Shown: positions 45,462-57,597 of the stretch, piece by piece
Layout: each line of letters opens with the position of its first letter
Numbering within the stretch: position 1 is the first letter of the stretch
From: Pinus tabuliformis
Taxonomy: Eukaryota; Streptophyta; Pinopsida; Pinales; Pinaceae
Length of the DNA: 64,000 nt
NCBI GenBank assembly: GCA_031772625.1
Contig: CM062805.1
Location: forward strand, 514,022,102 to 514,086,101
Direction of reading: 5' to 3'
Notes under the pieces: generated by a model
Database searches by the model: none
The model's input: only the letters and a program-made list of their open reading frames with translations
Told to the model about the DNA's origin: nothing
Translations under genes and position numbers: made by a program

Positions 45462-46478
45462 CTACAATATTGTCTTGACATACTTCCTCTGGTTTAACCA
45501 GAGCTTCCTCTTTGCCTGATCTCTTTTAATTTCCATGCCCAAAATATAGTTTGCAGCACCAAGATCTTTCATGTCGAATTTGGAGGACAATTGGGTCTTC
45601 AAATCCTGGATAACTTCTTTGTCATTTCCAGCCAACAACATATCATCCACATACAAGACCAGATAAATAACACGGTCACCAATTAATTTAAAATACACAC
45701 AGTGATCTGCTTTGCTTCTGGTGAAGCCAAGTCCCCATATAAATGTATCAAATTTCTGATACGACATCCTTGGTGACTGTTTTAACCCATATAGAGACTT
45801 CTTTATCTTACATACCAGTTCTTTCTTACCCTTCACCGCAAAGCCTTCAGGTTGCTTCATGTAGATCTCCTCTTCCAGATCCCCGTGAAGAAATGTTGTC
45901 TTCACATCCATCTGTTCTACCTCAAAATCAAAAGCAGCAACAACAAATAAAAGTAATCTAATAGAAGTTACCTTGGCAACAGGAGAAAAAATATCACCAA
46001 AATCAATTCTCGACACCTGGGAATAACCTTTTGCTACCAATCGAGCTTTGTATTTCTCTACTTTTCCTTTTGCATTTGTCTTCTTTTTGAATACCCATTT
46101 GCTGCCAATGGGTTTCCTTCCAACCGGCAACTCCACCATATCCCAAGCCTCATTTTTGTGCAAAGATGCCATTTCATCAACCATGGCCTCTTTCTAGAGT
46201 TTTCCATCCTCTGAATCCACTGCTTCCTTCATAGTTCTGGGATCATCATCAGTAACAGACAAAGCAAAATTTGAACAGAAAGCAGATGGACTATACCTTT
46301 CTGGTTGCCTTCTTTCTCGAACTGATCTTCTCACAGCTGGGGTTTGTGGCTCTTCATCTTCTGATTTCTCCTCTACTGTAGAGTCTGATTCTTCCTCCTT
46401 TAGCTCAAACTCTATCTTCTCAGGTTCCTTTGGTTGGACATCATGTTTAATAACATCTTTCACCTCTCTGAACACCAC
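45462..46478 (-). pseudogene. Copia reverse transcriptase
   Basis: From 46478 an acidic linker (EEESDSTVEEKSEDEE) leads to the RRSVRERRQPERY segment. After one stop near 46190 the RT starts ALHKNEAWDMVELP, followed by KPIGSKWVFKKK, ARLVAKGYSQ, QMDVKTTFLHGDLEEEIYMKQP, SLYGLKQSPR and LVLYVDDMLLAG. YVDD is the catalytic pair. The RT would copy element RNA in the particle. The domain is well kept. Confidence 0.93.
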
Positions 46479-46487
46479 ATCTCGGCT

Positions 46488-47546
46488 CTACACAACCTTC
46501 CTTGTTATTGGGTTCCAAAGCTTATAACCCTTTAAACCATCCTTATACCCAATAAAAATACACTTTTCGGATTTACTATCCAACTTGGTTCTTTTCTCCT
46601 TTGGAACATGTACATATGCATCACATCCAAATACCCTTAGATGTGAAAGAGAGGGTTTCTTACCAGTCCATACCTCTTGTGGAGTCTTATCTTCCAACGC
46701 TGATGAAGGTGACCTGTTGACCAGGTAACATGCAGTATCGACCGCCTCTGCCCAGAATTCTTGTCCTAACCCGACACCACTGAGCATGCTTCTTGCCCTT
46801 TCCATCAACGTCTTGTTCATTCTTTCTGCAACTCCATTTTGCTGAGGTGTATATGGAGTAGTCTTCTGCCGTGATATACCACACTTCTTACAGAATTCTT
46901 CAAATTCCTTACTGCAAAACTCTCCACCATTATCTGTCCTCAGCACCTTTATCTTCTTCTCTGTTTGGTTTTCCACCAGAGCCTTAAATTCTTTAAACCT
47001 GTCAAAGACTTCAGATTTCTTCTTAAGGAAATATATCCATGTATTCCTTGAGAAGTCATCTATAAATGATACATAGTACACAGACTTACCCAGTGATGGA
47101 ACCTTCACAGGTCCGAACACATCACTGTGCACAAGTTCTAATATTTGTTTCACCCTCTTACTACCAGAGGGGAAACTCACATGATTCTGCTTCCCATATA
47201 CACAATTTTCACAGAAATCAAAATCCAGAGAGCTATTACTCATACCTTCTACCATACCTTTACCATGAAGTATTCGAAGGCCCTTCTCTTCAATATGTCC
47301 AAGCCTTTGATACCACAACATGGTCTTCTCTTCAGAGACCACTAGATTTTCTGCTCCACTTTCAAGAACCACAGAACTATTGCACCCATCAATAACAGTG
47401 CTACCTTGCAGCTTGTACAGAGTTCCAATTCGAACTCCCCGCATCAATACTAGTGCTCCCCGAACCATTTTGCAGGTATCCTTCTCGAACACTGTTTTTA
47501 CACCAGCATCATCCAGCTTGCTTACAGAAATCAGATTTCTGGCCAA
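46488..47546 (-). pseudogene. Copia integrase with pre-integrase zinc domain
   Basis: A 352-codon frame. The N-terminal GAG-pre-integrase zinc motif appears as WYQRLGHIEEKGLR...CENCVYGK. Then follow LVHSDVFGPVKVPSLG (first Asp), FIDDFSRNTWIYFLK, LRTDNGGEF (second Asp), TPYTPQQNGVAERMN (catalytic Glu) and the FIGYKDGLKGYKLWNP C-terminus. It catalyses cDNA insertion. Bounded by stops on both sides; the upstream frame connects to the protease. Confidence 0.93.
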
Positions 47547-47692
47547 TGCAGGAATATGCAGACACCCGGAAGTGTTCTAACCCTTCCACCTTGCAACTTC
47601 AACTTTACTTTCCTGCGACCAATGATTCTAGCCTTCCTGTCATCCCCCAAGAAGATATCACCACCATCATATTTCTCATACTCGCAGAACCA

Positions 47693-48547
47693 CTATCTAT
47701 GGGGAGTGAAGTGAAAGGATGCACCTGAGTCAATCAACCATACCTCATGATCTACATGTGTACTTGAAGAAGCCAAGTACACATACCCACCTTCATTTGA
47801 GGTGGTTTTTGCCTCTGCAGAAGGAGCCTCATCAAATCCCTTTCCTTTGTCAGGAGCTTTAGATTTACAATCCCTTTTGAAGTGGCCTTCCTTTCCACAT
47901 TTCCAGCACACCACCTTTACAGGTTTTCCTAGAGATTTAGATCTTCCTCTAGATTTAAATCTCCCACTCGATGACTTATTTTTGTTTTTGTTCTGGGACC
48001 GTCCTCGTACAGACAAGGCATCACCATTCTGGCTCTCCATGTTTTTCTGTCTCATCTCCTTCGTCAGCACGGCTAAGACTATTTCATCAAACTGCAAGGC
48101 AGTTGCATTGCTACATATTGCAATAACCAGACTATCCTAGGAATCTAGTATAGAACACAACAAACTCATGCACTTATCTTCATCTGAAATTTTAATATCA
48201 ACAGATGCTAACTGAATTACCACAGTATTAAATGCGTTTAGATACCTTGTCACCGAGTCTCCATATTTCATCCTCAGGTTATACAGCTTTTTCCGCAGGA
48301 ACAATTTATTCACCAGAGACTTAAATTGGTACAAAGTTCCTAACTTGTCCCACAAAGCCTTCACCGTATCTTCCCCTGATACATTCAACAATACTGAATC
48401 TGAGACACACAATCGTATTGTGCTCTTTGCCTTCCGATCCAACCTCTTCCATTCTTCATAGGACACTCCCGTTGGTTTAGTACCTGGATCTACCGTGATC
48501 CACTGATCTTTATCCACCAACAGATCCTCCATCTTGAGTTTCCACAA
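47693..48547 (-). pseudogene. Copia gag and start of protease
   Basis: 48547-48137 is the UBN2/Retrotran_gag core (WKLKMEDLLVDKDQW, then LWDKLGTLYQFKSLVNKLFLRKKLYNLRM). A stop near 48135 separates it from 48097-47693, which has a basic linker, the CCHC knuckle CWKCGKEGHFKRDC and the protease start VWLIDSGASFHFTPHR, with the DSGA active site. The protease continues in another frame to about 47547. The Trp-rich start matches Tnt1-type elements. Confidence 0.9.
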
Positions 48548-48709
48548 CTCAAAACTCTAACCATTAAATTTCTCGATCTCTACCTTTCCACTGCTTGCCA
48601 TCTTCTTTCACCACCAGAATCGATCTCGCAGATCTCCCACTGAACTGGGCCTACCATAGGCCCGAGCGAAACCCCTCAGCAAGAAAGGCCTCCCCTTGAA
48701 GCCAAATAT

Positions 48710-48721
48710 GCTCTGATACCA
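48710..48721 (-). other. Copia primer-binding site
   Basis: TGGTATCAGAGC on the minus strand, complementary to the 3' end of initiator tRNA-Met, two bases inside the 5' LTR. Confidence 0.92.
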
Positions 48722-48723
48722 AA

Positions 48724-49141
48724 TGTAGGTTTTAACCCTGTATAGAAATTACCTGCATATGAATTCTAAAACAAAGAAAATAAACAATGCGAGAGCATAA
48801 CACATATACACAGAGATTTTCCTCTAGATCCCAAAACCAGGACTACCAGCTCGATTTTTCATTATGTTCCTTTCAATGTTACAATACATATTTATACATG
48901 CCGAAGCATCCAATACCATGGACCGAAAACCGTCGCACCCAAAACCATGGAACGAAAACCATCATGTCCAAAAAATATGTGCGAAAATCATGCACAAAAC
49001 CATAGGTGGGTCCGCCCAACCTAACATAGTGTCCAAAACCAAAAAAAATTGGGGCGCTACCCCAGACCCCATAAAGTGGGGTTACGGGTGCCCCTCAAAC
49101 CCCCTGTTAACTACATGGAAAGAATATAACACAACCCAACA
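48724..49141 (-). repeat. 5' LTR of the copia element
   Basis: Matches 44191-44617. It ends CCCAACA next to the AAAGA duplication at 49142-49146. Confidence 0.93.
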
Positions 49142-49599
49142 AAAGACACCTCATAGAACATGAAATAACTAAACTTAGAAGATGACAATAACTGTTGGCT
49201 TTTCGGCTCTGTTAATCGGCTCTTGAGTTCCTCTATGGATGATTTAATAATTCTTAGTCCACTTTATCCGTAACGAACTGTGTTTGACTTGTGTAAACTT
49301 GACTTATGCATGTATCGGGCGCATTTCAATTGGCCAAAACACTAAGAAACTCGACCAACTGCCTTTTCTTCAAATTCATCTTTAACACTGATTTTTTCCT
49401 TTACACGGCAAAATTAATGCAAAGCATGCAAAAGCGGAACTGAAAAGAATTAACCCAGTTTAATAACTCCATAGGATCTGCTTGTTCAGTGTTGCATTAA
49501 CTTCCCATTTCAAATCGCAATCAACTCTTTCAAATGTTGTATTAACACAATCATTAACAAACTACAATATGACAGACGCGTCGGAGTATTGAACATAAT

Positions 49600-49860
49600 G
49601 TATATACCATATCGGGTCCAACCATCGCATATCGCAATCGGGGAACCAAAACATATGCATTCAGTGCTTTACGGACCCACCGACATTATAAAATGCAATA
49701 TATCATTTTTCAGGTCCAGCCATCACATATAGCAATTGGTGGAACCATATATATAATACATTATGCGATATGACGGACTTTGCCGAAATTATAAAATACA
49801 ATATATATGTTTTTCAGGTCCGTCATCGCATATCACAATCGGCGGAACCCATATACATGT
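49600..49860. repeat. Internal tandem repeats in the 3' LTR of the Tat-like element
   Basis: The same three units of about 100 bases seen at 55492-55740 in the other LTR copy, with more C-to-T type changes. Confidence 0.75.
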
Positions 49861-50418
49861 AGCCCAGTCTTTCTTTTCTATCGGGACTTTATAACCCCTC
49901 TTCATTAATCCTTCGATTAATGTTTATTAACCCTTTGATTATGTTTTATGTGCATATATATATATATATCCAAGCCCCATAACCTTATTACTTTGGACTT
50001 AACTCACATAAACATCCTATCGACACTTATTTCTCTTATAAACCCTTCAAAAGGGAAATACACATAATACATAGCTTTTTTCCGCTTATTCCGTGTCTGT
50101 GCACATTTTTTGATGCAATCTTTATCACTAATCGCAATCGCATCCTTCGAGGGTCACATTCACATACACCCCTCCAACTCCTCCAATATGCGAATAAACA
50201 TAACCTTCCAGATTTCAAATATATCAAAGCTGCGCTCAATACTTTATCGGGTCCTCCATACCGCATGTCATATTTCTTTCCGCCGATACAGGTCCCATGG
50301 ATATTTGCGAAGCGATCAAACTTTAAACAATGATTTAATTTTTCATTTCTTTTGATTTTTTGCTTTGTTTTATGAAAAACCTGATAAATAAAGCTTAAAC
50401 ACAATATAAGCTACAACA

Positions 50419-51083
50419 TCTGGCTCCACCTGGGGATAGTGCTTTTGCCACAAAAGCACTAAGAACCGCAAATTAGTGCCTTCTCCTCGGGCATGGAGTC
50501 ATAAATTGCTTCACTAAACTTAACTCTGTAAAAATTTGTATAGTGAACCGACACCAATATTTGCAGTGATAGGATGCTTTGATAGAAAAATATTGAGAAT
50601 CGTAGATCAATAGCCTTAATTGGGCATGGAGTCCAAAACTGTGAAAACCTGAAATTTGACAAACTGGAACCTGACAATCTTGAAGTCTGAAACCTCTGCA
50701 AACCAATTTCCAACTAGGAAAGTCACCCTTATTCATCAACTAATTATTAAATTGAAGAACTGCAACTGGAAACCAAATGCTTAGCACATGAGCTTATTTA
50801 TGTACAAGTTCCTACATATGTACATGATTGATCTCCATCAAGTGAATTCAATCTTCCAATGTTACCAGGTTAGCATTTGAGTGCTTAATCTAGAACCATT
50901 CTGCCAGTGAATCATGAAAAAACAATTCATTCTGAGTTTCTCCTGAGTTCCAATGTTATGATCCTGAATGTGTTCATCTCGTGAAACCTTCCCTGAGTCA
51001 ACAACCACATCATTGGGGTTAGAAATCCTTTCAAGGGGAACAGGCCCCTTTGGCAGAATATTATCCTTTAATTGAAAAATCTT
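50419..51083 (-). other. Non-coding 3' part of the Tat-like element
   Basis: Between the RNase H ORF and the 3' LTR. No protein is readable. In a full Tat-type element integrase would be expected near here. Confidence 0.6.
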
Positions 51084-51944
51084 CTAATTAGTTATTGAAT
51101 CTTTTAAACCACTGATTTCTGCAACTTTTGTTGTTTCTTCTTCATCCTGATCAATTTTTGTGCCCTGAAAATCCTCAACTATAGTAAAAAATTCTTTAAT
51201 ATACTTATCATCTTCAAAAGCTTTCCAATTTTTAACATTATCAGGAACAGAGGGTTTGTGTCTCATCCCTACCTCATATCTTAGTCTTGGATTAATAGGA
51301 GGCTTGAAAGTACTAGTAGCCACAACCAATGAATCTGCTAATCTATTCTCATCTCTTGAAATAAATTGAATGTTAAAAGCTTCAAAAAAATTCTCAATCA
51401 AATCCCATACCTCATTTCTGTATGTCCTAAGCCTAGGGTGCTTTGTTTGGGAATGATCTTTTATTTGCTTAATAATCAGCTCTGAATCTCCAAAAGCAGA
51501 AATTGACTTAACTCCCATCTGTTTAGCTATTTGTAGAGAAATAATCAAGGACTCATATTCCGCCACATTGTTTGTTGCCTCAAACTCTAATTTAAAGGAA
51601 AAATGGAACATATTACCTCTAGGCGCAATTAGAAGAAAACCAACACCTGTTCCTTCCTTGGAATAAGCTCCATCAAAGAAGAATTTCCACACTCCTTTAG
51701 TTTGCAGCTCTGTAATTACATTGGCTGAAGCAAGCTGCTTCTGATTATCTTCAGCCAGCTCTGCATTATCATGCAGCATGAAACAAGCAAAGTCATCCTT
51801 CTCCTGGCTATATACAGGTGAATTACTTGCTCCATTTTCTATAATTATTTTTACAAATCTAGTTTCTCTGTACAATCTCCTCTCTTCCCCACCAAAAGTC
51901 AGTATAACAGCATATGTAAAATCTAATTTCAAAACACCACCCAA
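51084..51944 (-). pseudogene. RNase H (archaeal-type, as in Tat elements) with the end of protease
   Basis: A 286-codon frame. The first part (GGVLKLDFTYAVI, GGEERRLYRET) is the protease tail typical of plant Ty3 polyproteins. Then KGVWKFFFDGAYSKEGTGVGFLLIAPRG (catalytic Asp), EATNNVAEYESLI (Glu), SISAFGDSELIIKQI (Asp) and SRDENRLADSL (Asp) give a full DEDD RNase H of the archaeal type found as a second RNase H in the Tat lineage. Reverse transcriptase and the usual first RNase H are missing between protease and this domain. Confidence 0.88.
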
Positions 51945-52281
51945 TTTAGCCCCCAGGACCTAGATAGAAGCATTCCAAATCTAGCAGGGATATCTGTTAC
52001 TCATCCATGACCAAGCTTTTAGCTGGAATTTGAGCTAGTGACACTGCCAGATCCTTAATGACTCCAAGACACTTGACTTTATTCGAATCAAAAGAATACA
52101 AGTCCCTATAGGGTTTGGTAACTTGTAGATTTAGTTGCTTCATCACTGATAATGGCATAAGATTATGTGAAGCTCCCGAATCAAACATACAATTATGTAG
52201 GAGGAAATCATGAACCAATAAGGAAATATAAAAAGGAGGTATTGAAGAATCTACTTCCTCTACATGTGAATCAAAAACCAC
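51945..52281 (-). pseudogene. Aspartic protease of the Tat-like element
   Basis: The frame 52281-51997 holds CMFDSGASHNLMPLSVMKQLNL, with the DSGA active site and the flap-side ALxDxGA-like fold of Ty3 proteases, and continues with a stop to the LLSRSWGAKL segment just upstream of 51944. It would cut the Gag-Pol polyprotein. Confidence 0.85.
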
Positions 52282-52296
52282 TACTGGTTTATCTTC

Positions 52297-54143
52297 CTAC
52301 AGATTCACAGTGCCATTTATACTCTCATTTTCTCTTAAATTAATAAACTTAGCAATCTCCTTTTGATAAATAGGTGTTTTTGCCAATTCTGCAAGGGGAA
52401 CTTGTATTCTTACCTTTTCCAACTCCTTAGTAAGACTAAACAAGTGACCATGTTTAGTAGTCCTTTCGTTCTCATCTTCACCATTCTTCATGACTGGGAT
52501 TACTTGAGGAATTGAAACAAGTTTCTCCAAAGGAATTTTTTCAATTTGATCTTGAGAAGACTCACCTTGAAGTATTTGTGTCTTGCCATTTGCATTCTGT
52601 TGCTGCTTTCCTTTATTAACTTGTTTTGTAGACTGAGATTCTTGTGGAGTCGCCTTTGGTGAAGAAGTTGAAACTTGCTGATCACTTTCATTTTCTTGAT
52701 TTCTTGATCTTTTCCTCAATCTCAAGTCATACTTCTTATGTAGTTCAGCTTGCATAAAATCAGAAAATTGTTTCCAATATTCATCAATTTCATTTTTATC
52801 ATGAATGGCGTATGTTTCATCATATTCATATTCTTCTCCTTCGATACCAATTTCATCTTCATCTACTGCATATAATGTAGAAATTTGATCTTCAGGATGC
52901 TCTTGTTTTTCAACATGATCTGCTTCTATATATAATGGTGCTTGAATTTGATCTTGATCTTTTCTTTCCCTTTGCAAGATTTGCAAAGGTTGTCTTCTGT
53001 ATTGGGAATTAAAGTTCTTATTATATTGTGTTTGCTTCTGAAAATTCTTATTTTCTAACTCTAATTTATTTACCTTATCTGACAAAGTTTTAATTACATT
53101 ACACATATCCTCCAATGCTTGACTTTGAGAGGATTCCATCTTTGCCTTTCCCTTGTCTTGGATAGGTTGTGTCTCTGGTGCTTTTCCTGTAACCACCAAA
53201 TTTGCTCCTATCTCTAATGCATCTGTTTGGATTTTATCAAGGGTTGGATCTCTTCTTTCCCTTAATGTGAATCCAAAATTTGATTCAAAAGCCCCTGCAA
53301 AAGTTATTTTTGCACCAACATGAGGAGGCTTAATCTCCACTGGAAGACTATTGTACAATTTGTTAAACCTTCTGACAAATTTGACCACAGTCTCATCGAA
53401 CGTTTTATTTATGGCATTAAACTCTGTTAATGAATACCCATGATCTCTTTTTTCTCCCCATTTCTGAATGAATAAATGCTCCATCTCTTCCCAAGAAGGA
53501 ATAGAATTATTGGGAAGCCCTTTAAACCATTTCCTTGCTTCTCCATCCAAGGACTAAACAAAAAGTCTTAGAATAACATCTAAATGTTCAATGTTTAGGC
53601 TGTCTACAAAATTACAAAATACTGATACATGATTCTCTGCTACTTGTTCATCTTCCCCTGTAAAACGAGGAAGAGTTGTGAGATAATCCTGTGGCATTTG
53701 ATTAAACGGTTGTGGTAGTTGAAGGGGTGCATACCTATTCATCAAGAATGCAGGTACTGCCATGTGTATTGAACCTTGATTACCAACAGATGTGGAACCT
53801 GACTGAGAAGTAAATGGAGTGTGCAGAGGTGGTAATGTGGCTATTGGTTCAGGTTGAATAATTATAGCAGGTAAAGGAAAAGTAACAGACTCTCAAGATT
53901 TCTCTTGACAGTTAGGTTCCTGAAATAAATATGATGAAAAAGATGACTCTTTATTAGATGAATGTTCAGATAAGTTGTTGACGCAGACAATGTAGGAATT
54001 GGTGTAATTGGGATCTTAAACTTTCCAACCCTCCTAGAAACTAGCCTTTCAGGATCTGAAAGAGCTTGAACCTTTTGTTGTGAAGTGTCTGATCTTGTAT
54101 GGGGTATTCTTGAAGCCAGAGTTATTGCTTGGATTAAAAACAA
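52297..54143 (-). pseudogene. gag of the Tat-like element
   Basis: From 53763 a LPQPFNQMPQDYLTTLPRFTGED segment and, after one stop at about 53551, DGEARKWFKGLPNNSIPSWEEMEHLFIQKWGEKRD, EFNAINKTFDETVVKFVRRFNKLYNSLP: the Retrotrans_gag core. Then a long acidic/Gln-rich tail (52300-53000). No CCHC knuckle is visible. A 93-codon frame at 53862-54143 may be the N-terminus. The main 417-codon frame is open. Confidence 0.85.
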
Positions 54144-54216
54144 CCAAATATTTCCTCCTCACTGTACAACTAGAGGAAAATATTAAAAAACCAGGGAAAA
54201 GTGTTCTTGTCTTCTC

Positions 54217-54234
54217 TCCCTGACAACGGCGCCA
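54217..54234 (-). other. Primer-binding site of the Tat-like element
   Basis: TGGCGCCGTTGTCAGGGA on the minus strand, the tRNA-Asp-type site used by plant Tat/Athila elements, five bases from the LTR edge at 54240. Confidence 0.9.
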
Positions 54235-54239
54235 ATTAA

Positions 54240-56295
54240 TGATGTACCTTAAGAAACCAATTTCCTGGCTGTGGAGAAATTGTGCTTAAGACATTAATGA
54301 TTATTGTTTTTTGTCACTTATTTGTCACTTTATTGTTTGTTGTGTTCTCAAATGAGGGACCTGGAAAACTTGGTCTTTAACCCTTAATACATGTATGACA
54401 AGAACATCTCAGAATGCCATTTTTTGCTAGATGTAAATGAAGAATGAAGAAAGCTTGAAGGGGAAGTTAAAGATAATATGTTGCTTAACACAGAACCTAC
54501 TATCCATCACTTAGAAGAATTATGAAAATGAGAATTGAATCATAGACAATATGTTTCTTAACACAGAAACTATTATCTGAGACCCAAGGAGAAGTTAAAG
54601 ATAATATGTTGCCTTACACAGAAACTATCATCTATAACTTAGAAAGGAAGGTGAAAACTTCAAGTATAGGAGCGCTCTTTTAAGGAATTTTAACTTTATC
54701 TACATAAGCAAATAAAGACCTACAACTTCATTACTATACTTGAAAGAAGAAAACATAAGATGACACATGACAAAGAAGGTTACAAAATTATACCCAACAA
54801 TTCATGGAAACTTCTAATTCTTTCATTAATCAACAATTATATCAGGAATACAGTGGCCTAGCCTCTGGGTTCTCCAAAACTCTAACCACCAACCTTTCTC
54901 TGTAAATTTTCCTCTTCTTATACATTGTGAAATAGTTGTTGATCTTTGAAACTGTTAAACTACTAAACTGTTTCGCTAATTATATGAAGTAAAAACTATT
55001 ACGAAAAATTACACAGAGGGTAAAAGACACCTCATAGAACATGAAATAACAGGAAATAACTGAACTTAGAAGATGACAATGACTGTTGTCTTTTCGGCTC
55101 TTGATTTCCTATGTGGATGCTTTAGTAATGCTTAATTTGCTTTAGTCGTAACGAACTGTGTTTGACTTGTGTAAACCTGGGCTTACGCATGTATCAGGCG
55201 CATTTCAATTGGCCAAAACACCAAGAAACTCGACCAACTGCCTTTTCTTCAAATTCGGCTTTAACACTGATTTTTTCCTTTACACGGAAAAATTAACGCA
55301 AAGCACGCAAAAGCGGAACTGAAAAAGAATTAACCCAGTTTAATAACTCCATTGGATCCGCCCATTCAGCGTTGCATTAACTTCCCATCACAAATCGCAA
55401 TCGACGCTTTCAAATGTTGTATTAACCCAATCCTTAACAAACTATATTATGACGGACGCGCCGAAGTATTAAACATAATGTATATACCATGTCGGGTCCG
55501 GCCATCGCATATCGCAATTGGGGAAACCAAAACATATGCATTGAGTGCTTTACGGACCCGTCGGCGTTATAAAACGCAATATATCATTTTTCGGGTCCAG
55601 CCATCACATATCGCAATTGGTGGAACCATATATATAATACGCTATGTGATATGACGGACCCGCCGAAATTATAAAACACGATATATATGTTTTTCGGGTC
55701 CATCATTGCAAATCACAATCGGCGGAACCCATATACATGTAGCTGAGTCTTTCTTTTCTATCGAGACTTTATAACCCCTCTTCATTAATCCTTCGATTAA
55801 TGTTTATTAACCCTTTTAGTATGCTTTATTACGCATATATATATCCAATGCCCCATAACCTTATTACTTTGGACTTAACTCACATAAAACCTCCTATTGG
55901 CGCTTATTTCTCTTATAAACCCTTCAAAAGGGAAATACACATAATACATACATTTTTCCACTTATTCCGTGTCTATGCACATTTCTCGATGCAATCTTTA
56001 TCGTTAATTGCAATTGCATCCTCCGAGGGTCACATTCACATACGCCCCTCCAACTCCTCCGATATGCGAATAAACATAACCTTCCGGATTTCAAATATAT
56101 CAAAAGTCGCGCTCAATACTTTATTGGGTCTGCCATATCGCATGTCATATTTCTTTCCATCGATACAGGTCCCATGGATATTTGCAATGCGATCAAACTT
56201 TAAACAATGATTTAATTTTCCATTTCTTTTGATTTTTTGCTTTGTTTTATGATAAAACTGATAAATAAAGCTTAAACACAATATAAGCTACAACA
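54240..56295 (-). repeat. 5' LTR of the Tat-like element (2056 bp)
   Basis: Begins TGATGTACC (the other copy has TGTTGTACC) and ends TACAACA. It matches 43403-44190 plus 49147-50418 through its length. Confidence 0.9.
55492..55740. repeat. About 100-bp tandem repeats inside the Tat-like LTR
   Basis: TCGGGTCC followed by a CATCGCATATCGCAAT-type word and GGAACC recurs at 55492, 55591 and 55694, about 99 and 103 bases apart. Each unit also contains ACGGAC and TATAAAA words. Confidence 0.8.
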
Positions 56296-56300
56296 TGATG
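56296..56300. repeat. Target-site duplication TGATG of the Tat-like element (right)
   Basis: Identical to 43398-43402. Chromovirus integrase sequence resumes after it. Confidence 0.9.
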
Positions 56301-57138
56301 GATGGTGGATGATATCCATAAAGTGTCATAAATGGGGTCATTTTTCTTGTAGTATGGAAGGAAGTGTTATACCACCATTCAACCAGAGGTAACCACTTGA
56401 CCCATTGTGTATGTTTATCAAAAGCAACGAAGATTTCCTTCCAGACATTTTCTCACTACCTCAGTTTGCCCATCCGATTAAGAATGATAAGATGCGCTAT
56501 GAGTCAATTGAGTACCCAGACAAGAAAATAATTCCGTCCAAAAATTTATAGTGAAAATAGGATCTCTGTCACTTACAATAATCTTTTGGTTTCCATGTAG
56601 TTTTTGAATTATTTCCATAAATGCAATAGCAACTATACTGGATTTAAATGGATGAGATAATGCACAAAAGTGTGCATACTTGGTAAGTCTATCAACTACC
56701 ACCATGATGACACTCTTTCCTTCGGACTTGGGTAAACTTGTGATAAAATCCATTGAAACAAACATTGACTTGGAATGGATAAAGGTTGTAACAAACCCGA
56801 GGTCTTAATTGTCTCAAGTTTATTTTGTTGGAAAACCAAACATTCCATCACAAACTTTTGAATATCAGATTTAAGGCCATCCCAAAAAAATTCCTTCTTA
56901 ACCCTGTTGTAAGTTTAAAAAAATCCCGAGTGCCCTCCCAAGGGAGAGGTGTGCAGTTCCCGAAGAATATTTTGTTTGAGTTGGGAATTATTACAAAGGT
57001 ACAAGCAATATTTGTACCACAATGAATCATTATTCCAACTGAATGTATCAGATGTACTAGGATCTTGAGGCAACTTTTAAATGAGTGCCCACACTTCTTC
57101 ATCATTCTTCCATTCATCCCTTGCTTCGATTATCCAAT
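56301..57138 (-). pseudogene. Chromovirus integrase, zinc and catalytic core part
   Basis: In minus order: a LRELHTSPLGGHSGF zinc-domain segment (HH), a GL..DIQKFV.EC..CQ-type segment, MDFITSLPKSEGKSVIMVVVDRLTKYAHF (first Asp), ATGNQKIIVSDRD-type segment (second Asp) and a TPFMTLYGYHPP segment right at the insertion site. Several stops. It continues at 43397. Confidence 0.85.
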
Positions 57139-57591
57139 CTAGTTGGTTAATAGAAATGGCACAAAGAAATGCTTCCACGTCCTCATCCTTTCTTGAGAGT
57201 TAATTTGCAACAACATTTTGCTTCCCTTTTTTGTAGATGATTTCAAAGTCATAACCCCATTTTTGTTGCTCTTCTGATGATAATTTTGTTCTAAAAAGTA
57301 TTTAAGACTATCATGATATGTTTTTACCTTGAAGTGCCTTCCCATTAGGTAAGGTCGTCATTTCTTAAGTGCATGTAGTATTGCCAATATTTCCTTCTCA
57401 TAAATAGATTTGTGTAAATACTTTCCTTTGATTGGACAACTTTCAAAAGTAATGGGTCTTCCTTCTTGCATTAAAACAACACCAATTCCATTTCTTGAGG
57501 CATCACATTCCATAATAAAGGTTTTTGTGAATTTTGGCGTAGCTAAGACCGGTGCTTGGCACATTGCCTTTTTAAGATGCTTAAAGGCCAT
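57139..57591 (-). pseudogene. Chromovirus RNase H
   Basis: PVLATPKFTKTFIMECDASRNGIGVVLMQEG (catalytic Asp in ECDAS) and KGKYLHKSIYEKEILAILHALKK (Glu) are the standard Ty3 RNase H. After a stop, a GRHFKVKTYHDSLKYFLEQ segment carries the third acidic position as HDSLKY instead of TDHxSLKY. Confidence 0.85.
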
Positions 57592-57597
57592 AGTTGC

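Larger units (their letters stand above)
44191..49141 (-). mobile_element. Tnt1/Tork-type Ty1-copia retrotransposon, nearly complete
   Basis: 4.95 kb with LTRs of 427 and 418 bp, a tRNA-Met-type PBS (48710-48721), a polypurine tract (AAGTGGGAGAAT, from 44629) and a 5-bp AAAGA duplication. Order on the minus strand is gag, protease, integrase, RT, RNase H, the Ty1-copia order. A handful of stops and frameshifts break one former gag-pol frame. The LTRs differ at several positions and by small indels, so it is not very recent but is the youngest layer of the nest. Confidence 0.95.
43403..50418 (-). repeat. 3' LTR of the Tat-like element, split by a copia insertion
   Basis: Parts 43403-44190 and 49147-50418 together match 54240-56295. 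On the minus strand it follows a purine-rich AGGTGGAGCCAGA tract (from about 50431). Confidence 0.88.
43403..56295 (-). mobile_element. Tat-like Ty3 element with gag, protease and RNase H only
   Basis: Ends TGTTGTA...TACAACA, 5-bp TGATG duplication and about 2.06-kb LTRs (54240-56295, and 43403-50418 interrupted by a copia element). The internal region (50419-54239) holds gag, an aspartic protease and one RNase H; reverse transcriptase and integrase are absent. The primer-binding site is of the tRNA-Asp type. It is inserted in the integrase of the chromovirus. It would need enzymes from another element to move, so it is a non-autonomous derivative. Confidence 0.9.

Noticed and set aside
50036-50404. 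122-codon frame in the LTR (also 56036-56281)
   Set aside because: Lies wholly within both LTR copies of the Tat-like element, differs in frame length between copies, and has no domain.
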